From contig DAOUBF010000003.1 in the NCBI GenBank assembly GCA_034432795.1, positions 56,184-120,183 on the forward strand: DNA of 64,000 bases. Reading direction: 5' to 3'. Of this stretch, positions 47,960-54,503 are shown in pieces (positions within the stretch are counted from its first letter, which is position 1; the number at the start of each line of letters is the position of its first letter). A program made the translations under genes and the position numbers. Below the pieces are notes generated by a model, which was not told the DNA's origin, made no database searches, and saw nothing but the letters and a program-made list of their open reading frames with translations. Origin of the DNA: DAOUBF01 sp034432795. Lineage in GTDB: Bacteria > Chloroflexota > Anaerolineae > DSLN01.

Positions 47960-50545
47960 ATGATCCCGCTCAAGCTTGAACTGTACAACTTCCTGGCCTA
48001 TTGTGAACCGGAATCGCTGGACTTCGCCGGGCTGCATGTGGTTTGCCTCTCCGGGGAGAACGGTGCGGGCAAAAGCGCACTCCTGGACGCGATCACCTGG
48101 GCGCTGTGGGGCAAGGCCCGCGCCCGGAGCGATGACGAACTCATCCATCATGGCCGCTCCGAGATGCGGGTGACGTTCACCTTCCAGCTCGGCAACCATG
48201 TGTACCGCGTCACGCGTCAACGCCAGGCGGGCAAGGCCACCCGCTCCGGCGGCAAATCCCCCGGTCGTACCCTCCTGGACCTGCAGGTGGAGCACAACGG
48301 CACCTGGCGCTCGCTGGGCGAGGATAACGTGTATCAGACCCAGGCCAAGATCACCGAACTGTTGTGCCTGGACTATGACACCTTTATCCATTCGGCCTTT
48401 CTAATGCAGGGGCGCGCCGACGCCTTCACCATCAAGCCGCCCGCCGAGCGTAAGCAGGTCCTGGCCGACATCCTCGGCCTGGAGCAATGGGAGGAGTATG
48501 ACCGCCGGGCAAAAGAGCGGCTGGACAGGGTGAAGGAGGAACTCAGCCGGATCACCTATCAGCTTGAGGATATTGATAGGGAACTGGCGCAACGGGAAGA
48601 CATTGAGAAGGAGTGGGAGACCGCCCAGGCCGATGTCGTGCGCCTGAGCGCGGAGCGCGAGCAGGCCGATGCCGCTGAACGCGAGATTGACCTGGTCGCG
48701 CAGAAGCTTGAGGGGATTGAGCGGCAACAGGCCGAGCAGGACGCGCGCCTCCAGGCGGCCCAACGCGAGTTAAAGCGTATCCAGCAGCAATTAGAAGAGG
48801 CCAGTCGCCAATTAAAGCAACATGAGGACACAGTCGCCCGGCGCGAGGAGATTGAGCAGGGCTATCAGCGCTGGCTGGAGGCCCGCCGTGAGGACGAGCG
48901 CCTGAGCACACAGGCCGAAGCCTATCACCGGCTGAACCAGGAGCATGAACGGTTAAAGGGCGTAATCAAGGCGGAGGAGGCCCGGCTGAAAGAGCACGTG
49001 CGCCAGCTTCGGGCCAGACTGGCCGGGGAGGAGGAGAAGGCCCGCAGGGCGGATGAACTGCTCAAGCACCTGGAGGAGGCCCGCTCTCAGATAGAGCACC
49101 TGGATACGGTCCAGACGCAACGCGATGCGCTCCAGGCCGAACTGACAACGTTGGCCGAAGCACGGGCCGATCTGGCCGCCCGCAACCAGGCCCTGGAACA
49201 GGAGATTGAGCCACTCAAAGAGAAAGTCAGGTTGCTGGAGCGGGGCGCCGACCTGGGCGTGGCCGAGTGCCCACTGTGCGGCCAGCCGCTCAGCCAGGAT
49301 AAGTGCGCCGAATTGTTGGAGCACTTCCGCGACGAGGGCAAGGAGAAGGCTGACCGCCTGCGTGCGAACAAGACGGAACTGACTCGGATGGACCGGCGCA
49401 GGCAGGAACTGGAAGGTCAGATCGCCGAACTGGACCGCGAACTTAAGCGGCGCGACGCCGTACAGAAGCGGCTCGCCACGTTGGAAGAGCAGTTGAGAGC
49501 GGCGCAAGAAGCCCAGGAAAAGGCCGCGTCGCTAAAAACCGATGTAGAGAAGCTTGAGGCCCAACTCGCCTTTGAGGACTTTGCTCTTGAAGCGCGGGCA
49601 GAATTGGCCGGGATTGAGCGCCAACAGGTGGCCTTGGGTTATGACCCGGAGGCCCACCGCCAGGTCCGTGCTCAGCGCGACCAGTATCAGCCATTTGAGG
49701 CGCGTAAACGCGATCTGGACCTGGCGCTGGTTCAACTGGAGGGCGAGCGCCGGCGCGTGGGGGAGTTGGACGACCAGTGCCAGCGCCAGGCGGCAGTCGT
49801 AGAGGAGGAGAACAAGAAGGCTGACGACCTTCGGACCGAGGCTGGCCTGTTGAAAAAGCGGCTGGCCGATGCGGAGCAGATCCGGCGGCGGGCAGCCGAG
49901 TTGCGCCAGGCCGAGCACGAGGCCCGTCTGCGCCTGGACCGGGCACAGCAAAAGCTGGATGCGCTCAATTATCGGGCCAAACAGCGCGAGCAGATCGCGG
50001 CGACACAGGCGAAACTGGAGCAGGACAAGGCGATCTATGAAGAACTGCGCCAGGCCTTCGGCAAGAAGGGCATCCCGGCGATGATCATTGAGACGGCTAT
50101 CCCGGAGATTGAGAAGACGGCCAACGAGTTGCTCAGCCGCATGACCAATGGCCGGATGCATGTCCGCTTTGAGACCCAGCGCGATACCACCAAAGGGGAG
50201 ACGGTGGAGACGCTGGACATCAAGATTTCGGATGAGTTGGGGACACGCGACTACCACATGTACAGTGGCGGCGAGGGCTTTCGGGTCAACTTTGCCATCC
50301 GCGTGGCGCTGTCGCAACTCCTGGCCCGGCGGGCCGGGGCGCAACTGCAAACGCTGGTCGTGGATGAGGGTTTCGGGACGCTGGATGCGAGCGGGCGCGA
50401 GCAGCTTATTGAAGCCATTAACGCGGTCAGCCGGGACTTCGCCCGTATCATTGTCGTCACGCACCTTGACGAACTCAAGGACGCCTTTCCTGCTCGCATC
50501 AACGTGGTCAAGACGGCAGGCGGGTCGCGGCTGTCGGTGTCATAA
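47960..50545 (+). CDS. sbcC: Rad50/SbcC-family SMC-like ATPase
   Basis: Rad50 tethers and unwinds DNA ends with Mre11. The 861-residue protein has Walker A SGENGAGKSALL (residues 32-39 core), two long coiled coils around a zinc hook CPLC (Cys 437 and 440), an SGGEGFRVNFAIRVAL signature, and Walker B TLVVDEGFGTLDASGREQL. It ends at 50545. The stop is duplicated as a 70-bp remnant at 51143-51212. Confidence 0.94.
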   Translation: MIPLKLELYNFLAYCEPESLDFAGLHVVCLSGENGAGKSALLDAITWALWGKARARSDDELIHHGRSEMRVTFTFQLGNHVYRVTRQRQAGKATRSGGKSPGRTLLDLQVEHNGTWRSLGEDNVYQTQAKITELLCLDYDTFIHSAFLMQGRADAFTIKPPAERKQVLADILGLEQWEEYDRRAKERLDRVKEELSRITYQLEDIDRELAQREDIEKEWETAQADVVRLSAEREQADAAEREIDLVAQKLEGIERQQAEQDARLQAAQRELKRIQQQLEEASRQLKQHEDTVARREEIEQGYQRWLEARREDERLSTQAEAYHRLNQEHERLKGVIKAEEARLKEHVRQLRARLAGEEEKARRADELLKHLEEARSQIEHLDTVQTQRDALQAELTTLAEARADLAARNQALEQEIEPLKEKVRLLERGADLGVAECPLCGQPLSQDKCAELLEHFRDEGKEKADRLRANKTELTRMDRRRQELEGQIAELDRELKRRDAVQKRLATLEEQLRAAQEAQEKAASLKTDVEKLEAQLAFEDFALEARAELAGIERQQVALGYDPEAHRQVRAQRDQYQPFEARKRDLDLALVQLEGERRRVGELDDQCQRQAAVVEEENKKADDLRTEAGLLKKRLADAEQIRRRAAELRQAEHEARLRLDRAQQKLDALNYRAKQREQIAATQAKLEQDKAIYEELRQAFGKKGIPAMIIETAIPEIEKTANELLSRMTNGRMHVRFETQRDTTKGETVETLDIKISDELGTRDYHMYSGGEGFRVNFAIRVALSQLLARRAGAQLQTLVVDEGFGTLDASGREQLIEAINAVSRDFARIIVVTHLDELKDAFPARINVVKTAGGSRLSVS

Positions 50546-50566
50546 CGCTTATCTGCTGGCCCTCTC

Positions 50567-50596
50567 TTGTGCCACAGCCATGCGCTGTGGTATCAT
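50567..50596 (+). promoter_or_regulatory. Promoter with a central inverted repeat, after rad50
   Basis: TTGTGC (50567-50572) and TATCAT (50591-50596) are separated by 18 bp. The spacer holds an inverted repeat, CCACAGC (50572-50578) against GCTGTGG (50584-50590) around a 5-bp centre. A GTG start lies at 50605, so the transcript could be leaderless. The inverted repeat may be an operator. Confidence 0.5.
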
Positions 50597-50604
50597 TCTC
50601 CGGA

Positions 50605-50874
50605 GTGGCGACGCGGGATCAGAACGAGCGCAAGTTCCCTCACTGGATAGACCTCCCTGAGGGTGGCAGGCGCTATTGGCGGGATATAGTTGGCCGGCAA
50701 GGATGGCGTGCCCGCTATGTGAAAGAAGTGGACGCTAGCGAGCGCACGGTGCTGTTTCGCCAGGAGATCTATAATCCCAGCGGCAGGTTGGTGGAGATTC
50801 ACACCAAGTACCCCGTGGATACCGGTCATCAGCCGGTGCCTCCGCGAGAAGAGGAAACCGATGATCACCCGTGA
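50605..50874 (+). CDS. Small protein of unknown function (upstream of a second small gene)
   Basis: The product is 89 residues from the GTG at 50605 (a GTG at 50569 is an alternative). It is rich in charged and aromatic residues: WIDLPEGGRRYWRDIVGRQGW, RYVKEVDASERTVLFRQEIYNPSGRLVEIHTKYPVDTGHQ. I recall similar small Chloroflexota proteins but cannot name a family. It overlaps the next gene by 14 bp. The pair lies between rad50 and a rad50 3'-end remnant, so it may sit in an insertion. Confidence 0.55.
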   Translation: MATRDQNERKFPHWIDLPEGGRRYWRDIVGRQGWRARYVKEVDASERTVLFRQEIYNPSGRLVEIHTKYPVDTGHQPVPPREEETDDHP

Positions 50875-51118
50875 TCTGGTTATGGACAAGCTGGTCCGCT
50901 ACCTGAATGGCCGGATTTCACTGGCCGAACTTGTGGACTGGGCTGAGAAGGCCCTGGCTGAGGCCGAGGTGGCCCCGGAGGATGCAGAGGTGATCAGCTC
51001 AGCCCTGGCCCGCCTGGGGCTGGCCGATGTGCGTGCCTTTGGCCTGACCTGGGAAGATGCCCAAGAGATTCTGGCATCCCTGGGCTACCGGACTTATGTA
51101 GAAGCCAGGCCCGCATGA
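50861..51118 (+). CDS. Small helical protein, unknown function
   Basis: The 85-residue protein is largely helical, with an acidic middle (AEKALAEAEVAPEDAEVISSALARLGLADVRAFGLTWEDAQEILASLGY). No family is recognised. It is translationally coupled to the previous small gene (ATG 14 bp before its stop). The two could form a toxin-antitoxin-like or small regulatory pair, but there is no motif evidence for that. Confidence 0.55.
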   Translation: MITRDLVMDKLVRYLNGRISLAELVDWAEKALAEAEVAPEDAEVISSALARLGLADVRAFGLTWEDAQEILASLGYRTYVEARPA

Positions 51119-51142
51119 GTAAACTTGTCGTCATGCCCATTT

Positions 51143-51212
51143 AAGGACAGCTTTCCGCGCCTGCATCAACGTGGTCAAGACAGCAGGCGGGTCGCGGCTG
51201 TCGGTGTCATAA
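51143..51212 (+). pseudogene. Duplicated remnant of the rad50 3' end
   Basis: The segment matches rad50 nucleotides 50477-50545, stop codon included. The last 45 bp (from CATCAACGTGG to the TAA) differ at one base, while the first 25 bp have several changes and a one-base indel. No open frame extends upstream, so this is a fragment, not a gene. The two small genes above lie exactly between the intact and the duplicated ends. Confidence 0.85.
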
Positions 51213-51229
51213 TTCGCCAAAGGAGAGCG

Positions 51230-51412
51230 ATGATACAGGTTCGTGACATCTTCCAGGTCAAGTTCGGCCAGATCGATCAGGCGGTGGCGCTGTTCTCTCG
51301 CTTTCGGGAGCTATCGCCCGCGTATAAAGCGGGTCGGCTGCAGTTGTGGTTTGTCCAGTTAACCGGCCTGGCGAAGATGGGAGCGCATGAGTTCTTCCGG
51401 GTGGAGGAGTAG
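51230..51412 (+). CDS. Short NIPSNAP-like/dimeric alpha-beta-barrel-like protein, possibly truncated
   Basis: The 60-residue product starts MIQVRDIFQVKFGQIDQAVALFSRFRELSP after AAGGAGAGCG. The first strand and helix resemble the dimeric alpha/beta barrel (ABM or NIPSNAP-like) group, which normally has about 95-105 residues. The second half (WFVQLTGLAKMGAHEFFRVEE) may be a degraded tail. It may thus be a truncated gene. It ends just before the strong hairpin at 51440. Confidence 0.45.
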   Translation: MIQVRDIFQVKFGQIDQAVALFSRFRELSPAYKAGRLQLWFVQLTGLAKMGAHEFFRVEE

Positions 51413-51439
51413 CGACACGGGTGAGACCTAGATATTTTG

Positions 51440-51484
51440 AACGCAGGCACACGGATGACGCTATTTCATCCGTGTGCCTGCGTT
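51440..51484. terminator. Bidirectional terminator with a 19-bp perfect stem
   Basis: AACGCAGGCACACGGATGA (51440-51458) pairs perfectly with 51466-51484 across a 7-nt loop. It lies between the convergent small gene (stop 51412) and the E1-like gene (stop 51491), is flanked by ATTTTG on the left and TTGGATA on the right, and can serve both strands. A stem this long is unusual for a simple terminator. Confidence 0.7.
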
Positions 51485-51490
51485 TGGATA

Positions 51491-52336
51491 CTATTGCTCT
51501 GTTCTGTCACAGAGGGGACAACCAGGCCGCTGCAAGATCGTGCGATGGCCGTCTTGTCCCTGGTCCAGGAAGATCTCCTTGTAGTTCCAGGGGCGAGGTC
51601 GTGGCATAAGTAGCGAGTCTACCGCGTACAACGCGATCCCAGCCACAATCTTCAGGATTTCAATAGACGCCCCGGCGCAGCCGTAGATGCGCTGGTCCTG
51701 CGCAGCATCCGGGAAGAGGCACAGAAAGCACGGCGCGTTGGGCCGCGATGCCTGCACAAAGACGTAGCCCCGCGCCGCCCGCTCATCCACAGCCAGGAAG
51801 ATGGCTGGGGTGCGACGGGCCAGGTAGTATTCCGTGGCCACGATGCGGGTGAGGTTATTGTCCACACCCACAACGGCAATATCGGCATCCACGCTCACCC
51901 CGTGGGCCAGTGCATCCTGAAAGGAGCGCGCATGTCCCTCGATCAGGGTGCGACCGGTGGCCTGGCGCGCCAGGTTGCGCGCCAACGCCAGAGCTTTGTT
52001 CTGGCCCAGGTCCTCTGGCCCAAACTGTTGGCGGGCCAAGTTGCTCAGTTCCACTGTGTCGTGGTCAAATAGCGTCAGCCGGCCCACTCCCTTACGCACT
52101 AGGCCATGGCCGACCTCGCTACCCAATCCACCACAGCCGATCAGAGCGACATGGGCCTGGGCCAGCGCCTCTGGATCAGCGCCCGGCACGCGTTGGAAGC
52201 GGTCGTAGACCCCCGCCTCGCCCGGATTCCTGGGTTGGATAGGCCGGGTGAGGAAGCGTACTGAAGTGAACGATACGGTAGAGATAGCCCTCTCGGTCAA
52301 CAGGTTGCACCCCCTTTCCATGGACTTCAATGACAA
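51491..52336 (-). CDS. E1/ThiF-family Ubl-activating enzyme
   Basis: The 281-residue protein has the ThiF/MoeB/E1 adenylation fold: ATP-binding GCGGLGS (residues 68-73), LFDHDTVELSNLARQQF (Asp 91, Arg 102, Gln 103), a Lys near 114, VVGVDNN (Asp 159), and a zinc tetrad CFLC (203-206) plus CPLC (273-276). A Cys in YGCAGAS (Cys 220) may be the thioester residue. It should adenylate the C-terminus of the neighbouring Ubl. It overlaps the JAB gene by 161 bp; the first 40 residues are not conserved, and a start in the overlap (for example the TTG after AAGGGGGTG) is likely. Confidence 0.85.
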   Translation of the reverse strand: MSLKSMERGCNLLTERAISTVSFTSVRFLTRPIQPRNPGEAGVYDRFQRVPGADPEALAQAHVALIGCGGLGSEVGHGLVRKGVGRLTLFDHDTVELSNLARQQFGPEDLGQNKALALARNLARQATGRTLIEGHARSFQDALAHGVSVDADIAVVGVDNNLTRIVATEYYLARRTPAIFLAVDERAARGYVFVQASRPNAPCFLCLFPDAAQDQRIYGCAGASIEILKIVAGIALYAVDSLLMPRPRPWNYKEIFLDQGQDGHRTILQRPGCPLCDRTEQ

Positions 52337-53042
52337 ATCGTCGTTGTGAGGTGAAGAATCTTACATAGCCATCCTCAGAGAAGATGGCCTGGATAGCCGG
52401 GTAGCCGCCCTCCTCCAACTGACGTTGCAGGCGGTCATCAGTGCTTGAGGGATGCGGCGGGCCGGCAAAGCGATGGCTGTGGAAGACCGCGTGGAGTGCC
52501 TGGCCGTGCTCGTGCAACATCACGGTGATGCGGGTGAAGTCCTCTATGTCGAAGGATGCCCGCCCGCTGGACTGCGTTGCCAGTTTCACTTCGATCAGGT
52601 GCTCCAGGGTACGCACATGGTTCCGCCTCAGCCCACTGACGGCCAGCATCCACTCCGGCTCCTGGTTGGTATTGGGCAGGCGCTGTGTCAGGTAGGCATA
52701 TGCTTCGGCTAAGGTGGCCGAGGAGACCCAATAAGTGGGGACTGCCTCAATAGGCAGGGGCGGAGCAGGGACGACCTGTTCTACTGCCTTCGGTTCCATC
52801 TGGATCAGAGCGACCCGCACCCGGAATGGCAGAGCAGATGTTGCTTGAGCTGCCTCAAGGAACTGCCCGATCTCCTCCCGGATCTGGATCACGGCGGCGG
52901 TGTTCCCCTTCCGCAAAGCATGGTTGAGCCGGGCCAGCCGCCGGCTAACCCCCTGTGCCAGTGCGGTTTCCATAGTGTAGAGTTCGCGATCAAGCCGGTC
53001 GCGAGCTGATCGATGGAAGAACCATTGCTTGAACTTGAACAT
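52176..53042 (-). CDS. JAB/JAMM (MPN) metalloprotease-like protein
   Basis: The 288-residue protein has a basic helical N-terminus (residues 1-90) and a JAB domain (about 100-245). The catalytic Glu is likely E130 in EPEWMLAVSG. The zinc motif H-x-H-x8-S-x2-D is FHSHRFAGPPHPSSTDD (His 188, His 190, Asp 202). JAB proteins cleave Ubl from targets or trim its C-terminus. The last 45 residues overlap the E1-like gene in another frame (161 bp). The E2-like gene is 13 bp upstream, so all are in one operon. Confidence 0.82.
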   Translation of the reverse strand: MFKFKQWFFHRSARDRLDRELYTMETALAQGVSRRLARLNHALRKGNTAAVIQIREEIGQFLEAAQATSALPFRVRVALIQMEPKAVEQVVPAPPLPIEAVPTYWVSSATLAEAYAYLTQRLPNTNQEPEWMLAVSGLRRNHVRTLEHLIEVKLATQSSGRASFDIEDFTRITVMLHEHGQALHAVFHSHRFAGPPHPSSTDDRLQRQLEEGGYPAIQAIFSEDGYVRFFTSQRRFVIEVHGKGVQPVDREGYLYRIVHFSTLPHPAYPTQESGRGGGLRPLPTRAGR

Positions 53043-53055
53043 CAGGACCTCCTTA

Positions 53056-53520
53056 TTACACTCTTACACTATTAGTCCCTAACGCCTCGCTCAGGACAGC
53101 CTCAATTGTGGTGATTGCGTGGTCCAGCGAGGTGGGTAAATGGTGAAAGTGCACCCGGTAGCGACCCCCACCGCCGTTAGATTGGAAGCACCAACGATAG
53201 TGGGTGCGCTCCAGAGCGCGTATAGGGGGGTTCCAAATATACGCCTGATACCCGCCAGGGTAAGGCTCCTCAATCAGGCCGTGCCACTGCTGGCCGGCGA
53301 CGCGGTAATAGCCCATGTACCTAGTCCCCTGTCGCTGCCAGCCTTTCTCTTTCCAGAGAGGGTCCTGGCGGGAGGGGATGATCAGCGGCGGGCCACGGCG
53401 CACAGGCATACCCCCGTAGAGGGCATGGATGTCAATCTGCACCCTGTAGGGTGGGCCTAAGGTGATGCCGGGCCGGAAGAGCCGGTTGACCCAGCCGACC
53501 AATTTATTCCATGCGCTCAT
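53056..53520 (-). CDS. Possible E2-like Ubl-conjugating protein with a single Cys
   Basis: The 154-residue protein lies between the Ubl and JAB genes, the place of E2 in bacterial Ubl operons. Its order of elements fits an E2 fold: an aromatic N-terminal helix, a strand pair (YMGYYRVAGQQWHGLIEEPYPGGYQAYIWNPP), then H-Y-R-W-C-F (Cys 111) after the PP, and a C-terminal helix (SLDHAITTIEAVLSEAL). Cys 111 is the only cysteine. There is no HPN. I infer E2-like from context and layout, not from a family match. Confidence 0.5.
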   Translation of the reverse strand: MSAWNKLVGWVNRLFRPGITLGPPYRVQIDIHALYGGMPVRRGPPLIIPSRQDPLWKEKGWQRQGTRYMGYYRVAGQQWHGLIEEPYPGGYQAYIWNPPIRALERTHYRWCFQSNGGGGRYRVHFHHLPTSLDHAITTIEAVLSEALGTNSVRV

Positions 53521-53614
53521 TGTTCACCTCATAAGCATGTGGGTGCGCGGCCCGTTGGCAGATCGCGCTCCCGGCGGCGACAAGCCGCCAACGGGCCCTG
53601 CACTCTCGTGGCAG

Positions 53615-53866
53615 TCAGCCGACGACGATGTCTTTGGGCACGACGAAGACCTTCTCGCCGTTCTCGACCTGCCTGTACAGGTCGTCCTGGCCGCTCAGCG
53701 AGACGAAGCCATTGCCCCGCTTGAGCTGGAGCTGCCAGTTCTGGGTGTCCTTGCCCGCCGCGCGCAGCAGGTCGGCGGCAGTCGTGCCAGGCTGGATCGG
53801 CGCATCGCGGCCTTCGGCGGCTTCCCCTTCGGCAGCGGGGAAGATCAGGGTGATCTGCTTGTCCAC
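53615..53866 (-). CDS. Ubiquitin-like beta-grasp protein
   Basis: The 83-residue protein follows a beta-grasp pattern: QITLIFPAAEGE strand, DAPIQPGTTAADLLRAAG helix, WQLQLKRGNGFVSLSGQDDLYRQVENGEKVFVVP strands. It ends VVG, with a single terminal Gly instead of Gly-Gly. That could be the mature end for E1 activation without trimming, or it may be non-conjugatable. It starts with GTG after GAGGAGGAT and lies 95 bp upstream of the E2-like gene. Sulfur-carrier roles (ThiS/MoaD-like) are an alternative. Confidence 0.72.
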   Translation of the reverse strand: MDKQITLIFPAAEGEAAEGRDAPIQPGTTAADLLRAAGKDTQNWQLQLKRGNGFVSLSGQDDLYRQVENGEKVFVVPKDIVVG

Positions 53867-53969
53867 GGTTTTATCCTCCTCTCTATCTCAGGCTCGGCCA
53901 GCCCGCCTGTCGCTGCAGGCGCGAGTCTCTCGTTCCATCCGGGAGAGGGCTGCCGGCACTGCTAGCTGG

Positions 53970-54329
53970 CTACGCCGGGGCAGCAGCCAGGTCGGCTGTC
54001 AGCAACAACACAGTGACCGGGATGCGGGTTAGAAATACGGCCTGTTGCTCCAGCAGCACGGCGAGTTCGGAGGCGAAGCGAACCATCCACGCTTCGCTCT
54101 CCCGGCCGGCTGGCATGGCGACCAGGAGCGGCTCGACGTCGTCATAAACGACCTGGCCGTTATCAGACACCCACAGGCCGTCGCTGAGCGGGAGCACCGT
54201 GAGCCCGCCGGCAAAGTGGGCGAGCTGTTCTCTAGCCCAGTCCAGACTCTGTGCGGGCAGGTTCCGCCCGTCATTACCGGTCACAGTTAGAAACAAAAAA
54301 TACAGCTCCATCTTCGCCTGGACTTCCAT
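53970..54329 (-). CDS. DUF3574-like protein heading the Ubl operon
   Basis: The 119-residue protein has AGGLTVLPLSDGLWVSDNGQVVYDDVEPLLVAMPAGRESEAWMVRF, a pattern like the DUF3574 family (GLTV-x-x-x-x-G-x-W, then a short helix). Function is unknown. I chose the ATG 54329 because GGAGGG precedes it. It is the first gene of the Ubl operon and is divergent from the NACHT-type gene, with a 174-bp shared regulatory region. Confidence 0.6.
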   Translation of the reverse strand: MEVQAKMELYFLFLTVTGNDGRNLPAQSLDWAREQLAHFAGGLTVLPLSDGLWVSDNGQVVYDDVEPLLVAMPAGRESEAWMVRFASELAVLLEQQAVFLTRIPVTVLLLTADLAAAPA

Positions 54330-54394
54330 CGTCGATCCCTCCGTCCGCATCCTCCAGTGAACCACAGCGTACATCACCTACCCGGTCAGCGGAC

Positions 54395-54423
54395 TTGACT
54401 CGTCGCAATCTTGATTCTAGAAT
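54395..54423 (+). promoter_or_regulatory. Promoter of the DGR target gene
   Basis: TTGACT (54395-54400) and TAGAAT (54418-54423) are separated by 17 bp. It gives a leader of about 75 nt before the ATG at 54504, and AGGAGG (54490-54495) is the ribosome binding site. Confidence 0.65.
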
Positions 54424-54463
54424 AACTAAGGTTAAGTTGACCTGCACTGCCCTTTCTTGACGA

Positions 54464-54476
54464 GGGTTGACAACCC
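54464..54476. promoter_or_regulatory. Palindromic element in the leader of the DGR target
   Basis: GGGTT-GAC-AACCC is a 5-3-5 palindrome between promoter and start codon. It could be the autoregulatory operator for the HTH of the encoded protein, or of the Ubl operon on the other strand. Evidence is position only. Confidence 0.35.
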
Positions 54477-54503
54477 AGCCTCAACCTTCAGGAGGCCGAA
54501 AAG

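Noticed and set aside
46721..48391. Long minus-strand open frame opposite mre11 and rad50
   Set aside because: It is an antisense shadow of genes with intact nuclease and ATPase motifs.
51491..53866. Thiamine or molybdopterin sulfur-carrier operon
   Set aside because: Ubl lacks the Gly-Gly end of ThiS/MoaD, an E2-like gene is present, and no thiazole or molybdopterin synthase gene is near. Not fully excluded.
51491..54329. CBASS type II operon
   Set aside because: E1-, E2- and JAB-like proteins occur in CBASS, but no CD-NTase or effector gene is present and a separate Ubl is encoded.
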